64,000 nucleotides of DNA from Arthrobacter sp. SLBN-122 (GTDB taxonomy: Bacteria; Actinomycetota; Actinomycetes; Actinomycetales; Micrococcaceae). Below are positions 17,565 through 27,166 of the stretch, one piece after another. Location: positions 682,001-746,000 of the forward strand of contig NZ_VFMS01000001.1 in NCBI RefSeq assembly GCF_006715165.1. Reading direction: 5' to 3'. Position 1 is the first letter of the stretch. Each line of letters begins with the position of its first letter. The position numbers and the translations under genes are program-made. Below the pieces are notes generated by a model. The model did not search any database and had not been told where the DNA came from. It saw nothing but the letters and a program-made list of their open reading frames with translations.

Positions 17565-19130
17565 TCAGGTGCGGCTCAGCTCGTCCTCGTCGTCGCGCTC
17601 ACTGGCTGCTTCGGTCCCGGCTGCAGCGGGTGCGCCGTTGACGGACATGCTGGCTTCGGCGAAGCGCTCGTTGAGCCGGGAGTGCCGCTGTCCGTAGGCG
17701 AAGTAGATCGCCAGGCCGATGACCAGCCAGATGGCAAAGAAGATCCAGGTCTCCACGGCCAGGTTGGTCATCAGGTACAGGCACAGCACTGCGGAAACGA
17801 TGGGCAGCACCTTGCCGAACGGGACGCGGAAAGCGGGCTTCAGGTCCGGGCGCTTCCTGCGGAGCACCAGGATGCCCAGGCTGACCACCACGAACGCGGA
17901 CAGCGTACCGATGTTGATCATTTCCTCGAGCAGGTCCACATTCGTGAGGCCTGCCACCAGGGCAACCGCGGCACCGCAGATGATCTGGAGGCGCACCGGC
18001 GTGGAGCGCTTGTCGCTGGTCTTGGACAGCGACCGGGGCAGCAGGCCGTCGCGGCTCATGGCCAGGACCACACGGGACAGGCCCATGAGGAGCACCATGA
18101 TCACGGTGGTGAGTCCCACCAGGGAGCCGAAGGCGATGACCTTGGCGGCGGACGTGTCACCCACGGCCTCGAAGGCGGTGGTGAGGGTGGGGCTCTTGGC
18201 CTCGGCAAGCTGGGTGTAGGACACCATGCCGGTCAGGGCCAGGGAAACCAGGATGTAGAGCAGCGTGACCAGGGCCAGGCCGCCAAAGATGCCGCGGGGC
18301 AGGGTCTTCTGCGGGTTCTTGACTTCCTCGGCGGAGGTGGCCACCACGTCAAAGCCGATGAAGGCGAAGAACACGAGTGCGGCGCCGGCGAAGATGCCCA
18401 TGGTGCCGTACTGGGCGGGCGCGGCGCCGGTCAGGAAGCCGAAGAAGGACTGCTTCAGGACGTCCGCGGCGCCGGTGCCTGCCGTGGGCTCGGCGGCGGG
18501 AACGAACGGGCTGTAGTTCTCCACCTTCACGTAGGTGAAGCCCACCACGATCACGAACAGCACCACGCCGATCTTGATCAGGGTGAAGATGTTGCCCACT
18601 CGGGCGGACAGCTTGGTGCCCAGCACGAGCAGCACGGTGAAGATGGCCACGATCAGGAAGGCGCCCCAGTAGAGGTCCACGCCGCCCAGCGAAATGGCCG
18701 GCGGGACGTCCAGGCCCGTCAGGGCAAACACCTTGCTGAGGTAGATGCCCCAGTACTTGGCAATGACGGCGGCTGCTGTGAACAGTTCCAGGATCAGGTT
18801 CCAGCCGATGATCCAGGCAAGGAGTTCACCCATGGTGGCGTAGGTGAAGACATAGGCCGAGCCGGCCACGGGGATGGCAGTGGCGAACTCGGCGTAGCAC
18901 ATGATGGCCAGCGCGCACGTGACGGCGGCGATGGCGAAGGAGACGGTAACGGCGGGGCCCGCAAAGTTGGCAGCGGCCTTGGCGCCTACGGAGAAGATAC
19001 CGGCGCCGACAGCAACGGCGACGCCCATGATCATGAGGTCCCAGGTGCTGAGGGAGCGCTTGAGCTTTCGTCCGGGCTCATCGGCGTCGGCGATCGACTG
19101 CTCGATGGATTTTGTCCGCAGAAGATTCAT
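17565..19130 (-). CDS. APC-family amino acid permease (cationic amino acid transporter type)
   Basis: A 521-residue transporter with about 12 to 14 membrane segments. The first transmembrane region, TWDLMIMGVAVAVGAGIFSVG, carries the GAGIF substrate-site motif. PVAGSAYVFTYATMGELLAW is the next signature, and FFAFIGFDVVATSAEEVKNP the one after. These are close to the CAT/YfnA branch. The C-terminal tail of about 45 residues is hydrophilic. Substrate is probably a neutral or basic amino acid; not decided by sequence. It stands alone on the minus strand. Confidence 0.9.
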   Translation of the reverse strand: MNLLRTKSIEQSIADADEPGRKLKRSLSTWDLMIMGVAVAVGAGIFSVGAKAAANFAGPAVTVSFAIAAVTCALAIMCYAEFATAIPVAGSAYVFTYATMGELLAWIIGWNLILELFTAAAVIAKYWGIYLSKVFALTGLDVPPAISLGGVDLYWGAFLIVAIFTVLLVLGTKLSARVGNIFTLIKIGVVLFVIVVGFTYVKVENYSPFVPAAEPTAGTGAADVLKQSFFGFLTGAAPAQYGTMGIFAGAALVFFAFIGFDVVATSAEEVKNPQKTLPRGIFGGLALVTLLYILVSLALTGMVSYTQLAEAKSPTLTTAFEAVGDTSAAKVIAFGSLVGLTTVIMVLLMGLSRVVLAMSRDGLLPRSLSKTSDKRSTPVRLQIICGAAVALVAGLTNVDLLEEMINIGTLSAFVVVSLGILVLRRKRPDLKPAFRVPFGKVLPIVSAVLCLYLMTNLAVETWIFFAIWLVIGLAIYFAYGQRHSRLNERFAEASMSVNGAPAAAGTEAASERDDEDELSRT

Positions 19131-19252
19131 AAGGGGTCACAATCCTGGTTTGTGAGGGAAACAGACCTATCAACGATAGTGTCCATCCACTGGACGGCCC
19201 CAATCGTCCCGAATAGTGAGACGGGCTGCTGGCCGAATATTCTTCTGCCAAC

Positions 19253-19288
19253 GCACTCGGGGCCCTCCGATTGGAGAGCCCCGAGTGC
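19253..19288 (-). terminator. Terminator after the DUF779 gene
   Basis: GCACTCGGGGC pairs with GCCCCGAGTGC, then CTCC with GGAG around GATT, with one mismatch. It lies 17 bases after the end of the aldehyde/alcohol dehydrogenase operon on the minus strand. Confidence 0.75.
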
Positions 19289-19304
19289 ATATAAGTCGAA
19301 CTTG

Positions 19305-19712
19305 CTAGGCGGGCCATTCCATCAGCGTGGACCGGATCAGGAAGCGTTTGCCCTCCGGTGCCTCCACCGAAAATCCACTCCCCCGGCCCGGCACCACATC
19401 GATGGTCAGATGGGTGTGGCTCCAGTAGCTGAACTGCTCCCGGGACATCCAGAACTCCAGCGGCAGCGGCTGCAGCCCGTCGGACAGGTCGAACAGCCCC
19501 AGCAGGACGTCCGAATCCCCCGTGATGAATTCCCCTGCCGGGTAACACATGGGCGAGGACCCATCGCAGCAGCCCCCGGACTGGTGGAACATGAGCTGTC
19601 CGTGCCGGTCCCAGAGCAGCCGCAGCAGGTCCACGGCCGCCGGCGTGAGCGCCACCCGGGAAAAGTCTTCCCCGGGCAGCGTCACGGCGGCATCGATCCC
19701 ATGGGCGGGCAT
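19305..19712 (-). CDS. DUF779 protein of the aldehyde dehydrogenase operon
   Basis: A 135-residue protein with the DUF779 signature: LMFHQSGGCCDGSSPMCYP, with a Cys-Cys and a nearby Cys, followed by GLFDLSDGLQPLPLEFWMS and the C-terminal GFSVEAPEGKRFL. The family often sits next to acetaldehyde or alcohol dehydrogenase genes, as here, and may act in folding or metal handling of the enzyme; no function is proven. Its ATG overlaps the stop of the alcohol dehydrogenase gene by one base, so it is last in the operon. Confidence 0.85.
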   Translation of the reverse strand: MPAHGIDAAVTLPGEDFSRVALTPAAVDLLRLLWDRHGQLMFHQSGGCCDGSSPMCYPAGEFITGDSDVLLGLFDLSDGLQPLPLEFWMSREQFSYWSHTHLTIDVVPGRGSGFSVEAPEGKRFLIRSTLMEWPA

Positions 19713-20734
19713 CAGAACCTCAGCACCACGCGGCCGTCGATCTTGGCGTGCTTCATCTCATCGAAGACGGCGTTGACCTCGGAGAGCTCCCGGACGGAGA
19801 CGGTGGGGTGGATCTTGCCCTGCGCGTAGAAGTCCAGGGCCTCCTCCATATCCTGCCGGGTGCCCACGATGGAGCCACGGACGGTCAGTCCCTTGAGCAC
19901 AATCTCGAAGATCGGTGCCGGAAAGTCCCCCGGCGGCAGGCCGTTGAAAACGATGGTGCCGCCACGGCGGACCATGCCGATGGCCTGCCCGAATGCTGAC
20001 GGATGCACCGCGGTAACCAGCACTCCATGGCACCCTCCTGTCTCACGCTGGATGACCTCCACTTGGTTTTCGTGCAGGGCGTTGACGGTCACTTCGGCTC
20101 CATGGGCCCTGGCCAGGGCCAGCTTGTCGTCGGCAACGTCAACGGCGGCCACCCGCAGGCCCATCGCGACGGCGTACTGGACGGCGATGTGCCCCAGTCC
20201 GCCGATGCCGGAGATGGTGACCCACTGGCCTGGCCGGGCCTCGGTCATTTTCAGGCCCTTGTAGACGGTGACGCCGGCACAGAGTACCGGTGCCACTTCG
20301 ACGGGGTCGGATCCCGCCGGTATGCGGGCCGCGAATCGGGAGTCCACCAGCATGTACTCCCCGAAGGAGCCGTCAACGCTGTAGCCGCCGTTCTGTTGGG
20401 CTTCGCAGAGAGTCTCCCAGCCGGTGCGGCAGTACTGGCAGTCACCACAGGCGGACCAGAGCCAGGCGTTGCCCACCAGGTCTCCAACCTGGAGGTCGGT
20501 GACGCCCTCGCCCAGTGCCACCACTTCCCCCACGCCCTCGTGGCCGGGAACGAACGGCGGGGTGGGCTTGACCGGCCAGTCCCCCGCGGCTGCGTGGAGG
20601 TCGGTGTGGCAAACGCCGGTGGTCAGCACCTTAACCAGCGCCTGTCCGGGTCCGGGTGTGGGGACGTTGAGGGTCTGGACCTGCAGGTCCTTGCCGAATT
20701 CGGTTACTACGGCTGCTTGCATTGTCGTCATCAT
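19712..20734 (-). CDS. adhP: Zinc-dependent alcohol dehydrogenase (AdhP type)
   Basis: NAD-dependent oxidation or reduction of a short-chain alcohol or aldehyde. Catalytic zinc ligands lie in GVCHTDLHA and GHEGVGEVV; the structural zinc site CGDCQYCRTGWETLC is intact. The nucleotide motif GIGGLGHIAVQYA and the Asp of AAVDVADDKLALA indicate NAD. The 340-residue length is normal. It lies 52 bases behind the aldehyde dehydrogenase and overlaps the DUF779 gene, so the three form one operon converting an alcohol to an acid through an aldehyde. Confidence 0.93.
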   Translation of the reverse strand: MMTTMQAAVVTEFGKDLQVQTLNVPTPGPGQALVKVLTTGVCHTDLHAAAGDWPVKPTPPFVPGHEGVGEVVALGEGVTDLQVGDLVGNAWLWSACGDCQYCRTGWETLCEAQQNGGYSVDGSFGEYMLVDSRFAARIPAGSDPVEVAPVLCAGVTVYKGLKMTEARPGQWVTISGIGGLGHIAVQYAVAMGLRVAAVDVADDKLALARAHGAEVTVNALHENQVEVIQRETGGCHGVLVTAVHPSAFGQAIGMVRRGGTIVFNGLPPGDFPAPIFEIVLKGLTVRGSIVGTRQDMEEALDFYAQGKIHPTVSVRELSEVNAVFDEMKHAKIDGRVVLRF

Positions 20735-20786
20735 TGGCGATCCTTGCTTCGTTGTAGCTGGGTTGGGGTGGGTCCTGGGGCGGGGT

Positions 20787-22310
20787 TTAGAAGAAGCCGA
20801 GCTTGTTTTCGTCGTAGCTGACCAGCAGGTTCTTGGTCTGCTGGTAGTGGTCCAGCATCATGGCGTGGTTTTCACGGCCAATGCCGGATGACTTGTAGCC
20901 GCCGAAGGCAGCGCCGGCCGGGTAGGCGTGGTAGTTGTTGACCCAGACACGGCCGGCCTGGATTTCCCGGCCGGCCCGGTAGGCCACGTTGCCGTTGCGG
21001 GACCAGACCCCGGCGCCCAGCCCGTAGAGGGTGTCGTTGGCGATGCCCATGGCGTCGTTGTAGTCGCTGAACTTCGTCACCGCCACCACGGGCCCGAAGA
21101 TCTCCTCCTGGAAGATCCGCATCCTGTTGTGGCCCTCGAACACGGTGGGCTGGACGTAGAAGCCGCCTGCGAGGTCGCCCGGGAGTTCTGCGCGGGCGCC
21201 GCCGGTGAGGACCTTGGCGCCTTCCTGCTTTCCAATGTCGATGTAGGACAGGATCTTCTCCAGCTGGTCGTTGGAGGCCTGTGCACCCACCTGGGTATCG
21301 GTGTCCAGCGGGTTGCCCTGGACCATCTTTTCCACCCGGGCCACGGCGTCCGCCAGAAAGGAGTCGTAAATGTCCTCCTGGATCAGCGCGCGGGACGGGC
21401 AGGTGCAGACTTCGCCCTGGTTGAAGGCGAACAGCGCGAACCCCTCCTGGGCCTTGTCGTAGAACGCGTCGTTGTCCTGGGCCACATCGTTGAAGAAGAT
21501 GTTGGGGCTCTTGCCGCCCAGTTCCAGGGTGACGGGGATGAGGTTCTGGCTGGCGTACTGGCTGATGAGCCGGCCGGTGGTGGTCTCACCGGTGAAGGCG
21601 ATCTTCCGGATCCGGGAGCTGGACGCCAGTGGCTTGCCGGCCTCCACACCGAAGCCGTTGACCACGTTCAGCACGCCGGCGGGCAGCAGGTCGCCAACGA
21701 GTTCCACCAGCACCAGGATGGAGCTTGGGGTCTGCTCGGCGGGTTTGAGCACCACCGTGTTTCCGGCCGCCAGCGCGGGCGCAAGCTTCCAGACGGCCAT
21801 GAGGATGGGAAAGTTCCACGGGATAATCTGGCCCACCACGCCCAGGGGTTCGTGGAAGTGGTAGGCGGTGGTGTTCTCGTCCAGCTGGGACAGGCTGCCT
21901 TCCTGGGCACGGACTGCCGAGGCGAAGTAGCGGAAGTGGTCCGCGGCCAGCGGAAGGTCGGCATTGAGGGTTTCCCGGACCGGCTTGCCGTTGTCCCAGG
22001 TTTCGGCGACGGCCAGCATTTCCAGGTTCTCGTCAATGCGGTCGGCGATCTTGTTCAGAATCGCGGCGCGCTCTGCGGCGGAGGTCTTGCCCCAGGAAGG
22101 GGCCGCCTTGTGCGCAGCGTCCAACGCCAGTTCGATGTCTTCCGCCGTGCCGCGGGCCACCTGGCAGAACGCCTTGCCGGTCACCGGGGTGATGTTCTCG
22201 AAATACTGCCCCTTCACGGGGGCCACCCATTCGCCGCCGATCCAGTTTTCGTACCGGTCCTTGAAAGTGACCTTCGACCCGTCGGTTCCCGGCTGTGCAT
22301 AAACGGTCAT
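20787..22310 (-). CDS. exaC: NAD-dependent aldehyde dehydrogenase (acetaldehyde type)
   Basis: Oxidises an aldehyde, probably acetaldehyde, to the acid. Length 507. The catalytic Cys302 is in [12 protein letters not shown], followed by a second Cys two residues later. The catalytic Glu is in [11 protein letters not shown], and the NAD-site motifs [20 protein letters not shown] and [10 protein letters not shown] are intact. The ATG at 22310 has a clear AAAGGAG. It is first in the operon with the alcohol dehydrogenase and DUF779 genes. The GAF-domain regulator immediately upstream is the obvious candidate regulator. The symbol is by similarity of type; aldB is an alternative name. Confidence 0.92.
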   Translation of the reverse strand: MTVYAQPGTDGSKVTFKDRYENWIGGEWVAPVKGQYFENITPVTGKAFCQVARGTAEDIELALDAAHKAAPSWGKTSAAERAAILNKIADRIDENLEMLAVAETWDNGKPVRETLNADLPLAADHFRYFASAVRAQEGSLSQLDENTTAYHFHEPLGVVGQIIPWNFPILMAVWKLAPALAAGNTVVLKPAEQTPSSILVLVELVGDLLPAGVLNVVNGFGVEAGKPLASSSRIRKIAFTGETTTGRLISQYASQNLIPVTLELGGKSPNIFFNDVAQDNDAFYDKAQEGFALFAFNQGEVCTCPSRALIQEDIYDSFLADAVARVEKMVQGNPLDTDTQVGAQASNDQLEKILSYIDIGKQEGAKVLTGGARAELPGDLAGGFYVQPTVFEGHNRMRIFQEEIFGPVVAVTKFSDYNDAMGIANDTLYGLGAGVWSRNGNVAYRAGREIQAGRVWVNNYHAYPAGAAFGGYKSSGIGRENHAMMLDHYQQTKNLLVSYDENKLGFF

Positions 22311-22484
22311 GTGCTTAGCTCCTTTGCTGTGCAGGAGGCGGGCCACAGGGGCGTCCGCCGTTGAAGACAGCGTAGGAGCCGGGAGGTTGCAGCAAGGTTG
22401 CGCCCCACCTGCCCCCCCTAACCTCGCAAGCTCGGCCAGGGAACCCTGCAGGCGTGGGCCCATCCTCGGAACCCAAGATACAAA

Positions 22485-23831
22485 TTAGGCGCGCAATTCG
22501 GCTTCCAGCCGTTCCAGGTCGGCCACGACGGCGGCCCGCTTGGGTGAGCGCGGCGGCAGGAGGCGGAGCGCGGCGCGGCGGATTTCGACGTCGTCACTTG
22601 CCTCGGGAAGCGTGGCGTACTTGAGCAGGGACTCGGCACTGCCATCGGTGAGGACCGCTTCCCGCAGCAGGGATGAAACCCTGTTCCTCAAGTCCACGAT
22701 GCCCGGTGCCTCGGAGCGCGGAAGCACCCCGCCGCGGTAAATCTCCAGGGCAATCCGGTGTGCACCGCGCTGCAGGCAACTGAGCACCTGGCCCGTGTCC
22801 GGCACCAGGTCGATGGGCAGGCGGTAGGGGCGCGAGCCGGGAACAGCCTCCGGGGAGAGCTGCTGGAGGACTTTGCGCAGGCGGACCATCTCGGCGCGCA
22901 GTGTCATGGTGGAGCCGTCCCCTGGATACAGCAGCGAGCTCAGTTCCTCCGCTGTGAGCCCGTCCGGGTGCATGCTGAGCAGGGCAAGGATCTCGCTGTG
23001 CCGGGCGGACAGGGAAACGGTCTTGCCATCCAGGCTGAGCAGTGCCTGGTCGCGGCCCAGCAGCTGCAGGCTGTTCCGGTAGAGGCTGCCTTCCTTGGCA
23101 CCCTGGCCCTGCCTTCCTGCAGCAGCCGGGGACCGTCGTCGTACCGGCTTCCTGGCCAGCTCCGCCGCATGCTGCAGGCGCTCCACCCGCAGTTGCGCCT
23201 GGGCGGCCGCCACCGTTGCCTCAACCAGGGACAGGGTGTGCGGCGCCACCGCCGTGGCCGTTCCGGTGATGTCCACGACGCCGAGCACGGCGCCCGAATC
23301 GGGGTCATGGAAGGGGACGGCGGTGCAGCTCCAGGGATGGACGGTGCGCTGGTAATGCTCGGCGCCGGCGATCTGGATACCCCTGCCCAGGGCCAGGGCG
23401 GTGCCCGGGGCGCTGGTGCCAACACTGGCTTCGGACCAGTCGGCGCCGGGGACGAACATCATCCCTTCGGCCCGGCGTTGCAGCGTGGGGTCCCCGTCCA
23501 CCCACAGGAGCCTGCCCACTTCATCCCCCACGGCCACCAGGAGTCCGCTGTCGTGGCTGGGCTGGACCAGGAGCTTGTTGATGACCGGCATGATCGCGGC
23601 CAGGGGGTGCTGCCGGCGGTACTCCTCCAGCTCCTCGAAGTCCAGGGCCAGAGGCGCGGCCGTGTTGTCCGGGTTTGCCTTGAAGCTGGCGGACCGCAGC
23701 CAGGATTCCCTGATGAGTTTGCGCAGGCCGGGGATTTCGGGAGTGGCGGCGCCGGCCAGGGCGTGATCCAGGCGCTCGTGTCCGGCCAGGGCGGCACGCT
23801 GGCGCGGTTCAGGCTGGAGCAGGTTCGTCAT
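22485..23831 (-). CDS. GAF-domain transcription regulator of the aldehyde dehydrogenase operon
   Basis: A 448-residue regulator. Residues 1-70 are helical (IRESWLRSASFKANPDN is an AcoR-like start). A GAF-type sensor covers about 75-215 (LLVAVGDEVGRLLWVDGDP, TSAPGTALALGRGIQIAGAE, AVLGVVDITG). It has no AAA+ sigma-54 activator domain. Instead the C-terminal third has a winged-helix-like region (SLSARHSEILALLSMHPDGL and TLRAEMVRLRKVL). The N-terminal part resembles the AcoR/AldR type that responds to alcohols or acetoin. It is encoded just upstream of the aldehyde dehydrogenase on the same strand, 174 bases apart, so a role in its control is likely. Ligand unknown. Confidence 0.8.
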   Translation of the reverse strand: MTNLLQPEPRQRAALAGHERLDHALAGAATPEIPGLRKLIRESWLRSASFKANPDNTAAPLALDFEELEEYRRQHPLAAIMPVINKLLVQPSHDSGLLVAVGDEVGRLLWVDGDPTLQRRAEGMMFVPGADWSEASVGTSAPGTALALGRGIQIAGAEHYQRTVHPWSCTAVPFHDPDSGAVLGVVDITGTATAVAPHTLSLVEATVAAAQAQLRVERLQHAAELARKPVRRRSPAAAGRQGQGAKEGSLYRNSLQLLGRDQALLSLDGKTVSLSARHSEILALLSMHPDGLTAEELSSLLYPGDGSTMTLRAEMVRLRKVLQQLSPEAVPGSRPYRLPIDLVPDTGQVLSCLQRGAHRIALEIYRGGVLPRSEAPGIVDLRNRVSSLLREAVLTDGSAESLLKYATLPEASDDVEIRRAALRLLPPRSPKRAAVVADLERLEAELRA

Positions 23832-24046
23832 CGAACTCCCGGGAAGTGCAAGCGTGCGGCACTGTCATTTCAAGCCCGCGCACTCCTGCGCGCCGGACTC
23901 AGCTTCAGCTGTGCATGGCTGGATACCCAAGCCAGCATAGCCCGGTAAGAACTCCCTGTCATGGGTGTACCCCAACAAGCTCTTCCAGAGCATCCGCGCC
24001 CGCTGCGGCTCCCCCGGTGGCTGTTCCCTTCCGGATCCGCGTCGGA
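23832..24046. other. Short gene-free region
   Basis: No supported gene. It lies upstream of the GAF regulator and downstream of the broken DUF4304 gene; regulator promoter elements are expected here but none is clear. Confidence 0.4.
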
Positions 24047-24516
24047 TCAAACCGGCGGACCCTGAACGGCTACCAGCTTTTGCGCTGCACCTCTGACCAA
24101 GGATGCGGCAACCACCTTCTGGCCTGGGTCTTCGCGCAAACTCTTGATGCTCGCTACCGCCTCCAGCACTGGCCCCAAGTGGACAGTGAGGAAAGACGTG
24201 AGATCCTCGGCCCGTTGATCTTCAGGCATCGGGACGTCAAGATCCAGCAGAGCTGCGAGCTGGTCCTCTTCGCCTCCAACAAGCTGTGAGAGGCGGGTCC
24301 GGACGTGGCACACCTGCTCCTTCGGGTCCTGGTTTCGCCAAGAGGCCGCAGCCACAGGGCAATGTTCACGTAGTACTGCAATCCGTACTGCGACTTTTGC
24401 AGTTCGACCACGGTGATCACGTCGTCGGTGATGCGGTACCAGGATCCGCTGGTCTTCGAGAATCCGGCACTCTCCATTAAGCCGTCAAAGGTAGTTTGAA
24501 TGACATTCCTGCTCAT
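24047..24516 (-). pseudogene. Frameshifted DUF4304 gene
   Basis: The 5' part, from ATG 24516, encodes MSRNVIQTTFDGLMESAGFS, VVELQKSQYGLQYYVNIALW and LRPLGE, which match the N-terminal half of DUF4304 proteins. The second half is in another frame, giving PKEQVCHVRTRLSQLVGGEE and the rest (ending at the stop 24047-24049), which match the family's C-terminal half. The switch lies between about 24330 and 24350. Neither piece is complete alone, so one insertion or deletion has broken the gene, unless it is a sequencing error. The product is unknown; DUF4304 proteins have no assigned function. Confidence 0.75.
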
Positions 24517-24559
24517 GGCCCTCCGTAGGACATGACCTGCCGCCGGGGTAAGTAAAGGG

Positions 24560-25990
24560 TCAGCCGCGGGAGATGCGGATCATGTCCTCCCGCGGCACCA
24601 CCTTGATCCGTTCGCGCACCACGTGGTCCAGCCCCTCGGGACCGGTCCAGGCGGCGCCCAGGCCTGCCTCGTGGGCGTCGAGCCTGTTCCACCCTTCCCA
24701 CGTGGTGTATTCGATGCCGCGTTCCTCAAGCAGGTCGATGATGGCCTGCGGATCCGGGTTTTGTGCTGCGGGGAGGTTCAGCCGGTCCTCCAGCAGGAAG
24801 CCGATGGTCTCCAGCGCATCACCCTTGGTGTGGCCGATCAGCCCGACGGGGCCGCGCTTGATCCAGCCCGTGGTGTAGATGCCCGGGACGGGGTTGCCTC
24901 CGGCGTCCAGGACGCGGCCGCCTTCGTTGGGGATGACGCCGCGCTTGGCGTCGTACTCCAGTTCGTCCAGGGCGGAGCCGTGGTAGCCGATGGCCCGGTA
25001 GACCGCCTGGACGGGGTACTCGACGTACTCCCCCGTGCCCTTGGCGTTGCCGGCCCCGTCCAGCTGCATGCGCTCGAACTTGATGCCGCCCACCTTGCCG
25101 GTGCCGTCGTCGAGCACTTCAACGGGGCTGTGCAGGAAGTGCAGGTGCAGCCTGCGTGAGGAGGGGTTCTCCGACTCCGCGTGCTCCTCCACCAGCCAGT
25201 TGGTGAGTGTGTTCACCATGGTCTTGACCTGGTTGTTGCTCCGGATCGCTTCGTCCGACGCCTCGTCGAATTCGAAGTCCTCCGGGTACAGGACAATGTC
25301 CACATCGTTCATGTGGCTGAGTTCGCGCAGTTCCAGCGGGGTGAACTTCACCTGGGCCGGGCCGCGGCGGCCGAAGACGTGCACGTCCGTCACGGGCGAG
25401 GTCTTCAGGCCCTGGTAGACGTTGTCTGGAATCTCGGTGGTCAGCAGCTCCTCCGGGTGCTTGACCAGCATGCGCGCCACGTCCAGGGCCACGTTGCCGT
25501 TGCCGATGACGGCGATTTCCCGGGCCTCCAGCGGCCACTCGCGGGGAACATCCGGGTGGCCGTCGTACCAGGAGACAAAGTCGGCGCCGCCGAACGAGCC
25601 CTGCAGGTTGATCCCTGGAATCTCCAGGTCCGCGTCCTTCACGGCGCCGGTGGAGAAGATCACGGCGTCGTAGAAGGCCCGGAAATCGTGCAGCGTGAGG
25701 TCCCGGCCGTAGGTCACATTGCCCAGGAACCGGATGTCGCCGCGGTCCAGGACCTTGTGGAGGGCGTTCACGATGCCCTTGATGCGGGGGTGGTCCGGGG
25801 CCACGCCGTAACGGATCAGGCCGTAGGGCGCCGGGTAGGCCTCGAAAAGGTCGATGCTGACCTGGAAGTCGCCGTCCTTCACCCCGCTGGACTTGGTGAG
25901 GATGTCCGCAGCATAGACTCCTGCCGGTCCCGCGCCGACGATGGCGACGCGGAGGGGACGGTTGGCGGCGGTTTCGCTCTGATTGGACAC
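24560..25990 (-). CDS. fprA: Ferredoxin/adrenodoxin-NADP reductase (FprA type), copy 1
   Basis: Flavoprotein that moves electrons between NADPH and ferredoxin. The FAD motif VGAGPAGVYAADIL lies near the N-terminus and the NADPH motif VIGNGNVALDVAR in the middle. FGRRGPAQVKFTPLELREL and ATP-free C-terminal GWIKRGPVGLIGHTKGDA are typical of FprA. The GTG at 25990 was chosen because AGAAGGG lies seven bases upstream; a GTG ten codons earlier has no such site. A second, closely similar gene is at 41251-42717. Not in an obvious operon here. Partner ferredoxin is not in the window. Confidence 0.9.
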   Translation of the reverse strand: MSNQSETAANRPLRVAIVGAGPAGVYAADILTKSSGVKDGDFQVSIDLFEAYPAPYGLIRYGVAPDHPRIKGIVNALHKVLDRGDIRFLGNVTYGRDLTLHDFRAFYDAVIFSTGAVKDADLEIPGINLQGSFGGADFVSWYDGHPDVPREWPLEAREIAVIGNGNVALDVARMLVKHPEELLTTEIPDNVYQGLKTSPVTDVHVFGRRGPAQVKFTPLELRELSHMNDVDIVLYPEDFEFDEASDEAIRSNNQVKTMVNTLTNWLVEEHAESENPSSRRLHLHFLHSPVEVLDDGTGKVGGIKFERMQLDGAGNAKGTGEYVEYPVQAVYRAIGYHGSALDELEYDAKRGVIPNEGGRVLDAGGNPVPGIYTTGWIKRGPVGLIGHTKGDALETIGFLLEDRLNLPAAQNPDPQAIIDLLEERGIEYTTWEGWNRLDAHEAGLGAAWTGPEGLDHVVRERIKVVPREDMIRISRG

Positions 25991-26065
25991 CGGGAGCCCT
26001 TCTGAACTGGTCCTGCTCACGTTTCATGAGACTGCGCCGCGTCATGCAGCACACAGTCGCCCATT

Positions 26066-27061
26066 CTAGTTGGCGGCCAGGGCCACCACCTTGCCCTCGC
26101 GGTACAGGAGCGCCCGCAGCTCGGACTCGGCCGAGTCCAGACGCTTAGGGTCGATGGTTTCGCCCGCGTGGTAGTGGTCCAGGACGCGGGGGTCCACGTA
26201 GCTCTTGCGGGCGATTGAGGGTGTGTTTCCCAGCGTCTCCGCGGCATCGTGCATGGCCCGGCTGATGGCCCGCTTCCGTTTGGCCGCCGTTCGTTGGGCG
26301 CCCGTGCGGGCCAGGCTTGCCGCCGCCGCCACCGTGCCGCGCAGGGTGCGGAAGTCCTTGGCCGTAAAGTCCGAGCCCGTCCGTTCCTTCACGTAGGCAT
26401 TGATGTCCGCGCTGGTTACCGGACGCCAGGTCCTGCCCTCCTTGTAGGCCAGGAGCCGGGCATTGGGCCCGCGGCGCTTGAGCAGGCGCAGCAGGACGGC
26501 GAGATCGGGGTCGCGGATTTCCGATTCCCAGTCCTTGCCGCTCTTGGCGGGGAAGCGCAGCAGGATCCGGTCCTTGCGCACCTGGACGTGGGCGCACAGC
26601 AGCGTGGCCAGGCCCCGGCTGCCGTTCTCGTTGGTGTACCGTTCAGACCCCACCCGCAGGGATCCGCTGTCCAGCATCCGGAACGCCCCCGCCAGGACCC
26701 GCTCCCTTGTGAAGCCCTCGCTGCGCAAGTCCATGGTGACCCGGCGGCGGGCGGCAGGCAGCGATTCGGCGAGCTGGAGGGACCGGTCGAACTTCAGCCG
26801 GTCCTTTCGCTCCCGCCACTCGGGATGGTAGATGTACTGGCGCCGGCCTACCCCGTCCACGCCCGTGGCCTGGATGTGGCCGTTCTCAAACGGGGCAATC
26901 CAGACGTCCGTCCATGCCGGCGGGATGCCGATGCTTTCCAGCCGGTCGCGGATGGGACCGGGCGGCAAGGTGGAGCCGTCCAGGTCACGGTAACTGAAGC
27001 CTTTGCCGGCCGGCACCCTGCGGTAGCCGCGGCCCGAGGCGTTGCTGCGCCGGAGCCTCAT
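26066..27061 (-). CDS. Type IB DNA topoisomerase
   Basis: A 331-residue eukaryote/poxvirus-type topoisomerase that relaxes DNA through a 3'-phosphotyrosine. The N-terminal domain starts MRLRRSNASGRGYRRV, and the catalytic domain contains TAKDFRTLRGTVAA (catalytic Arg and Lys area) with the nucleophile in ARKSYVDP (Tyr288). Length matches bacterial members. The ATG at 27061 was preferred over one nine codons upstream because the family begins there. It is divergent from rarD, 105 bases apart. Confidence 0.9.
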   Translation of the reverse strand: MRLRRSNASGRGYRRVPAGKGFSYRDLDGSTLPPGPIRDRLESIGIPPAWTDVWIAPFENGHIQATGVDGVGRRQYIYHPEWRERKDRLKFDRSLQLAESLPAARRRVTMDLRSEGFTRERVLAGAFRMLDSGSLRVGSERYTNENGSRGLATLLCAHVQVRKDRILLRFPAKSGKDWESEIRDPDLAVLLRLLKRRGPNARLLAYKEGRTWRPVTSADINAYVKERTGSDFTAKDFRTLRGTVAAAASLARTGAQRTAAKRKRAISRAMHDAAETLGNTPSIARKSYVDPRVLDHYHAGETIDPKRLDSAESELRALLYREGKVVALAAN

Positions 27062-27166
27062 GGGGCCGGCTGCGGGGTACGGGCACATTTCATGAAAGCA
27101 AGCCTACTGACTATTTTCCGGATTTCCCCGCCCGCCTGCTGGAATACCTGCCAGGGGGATGCTGTT

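Noticed and set aside
17682..19829. Open frame of about 715 codons on the plus strand
   Set aside because: Antisense to the APC permease and DUF779 genes; its composition (many Gly, His, Gln, Asp) is that of a shadow frame.
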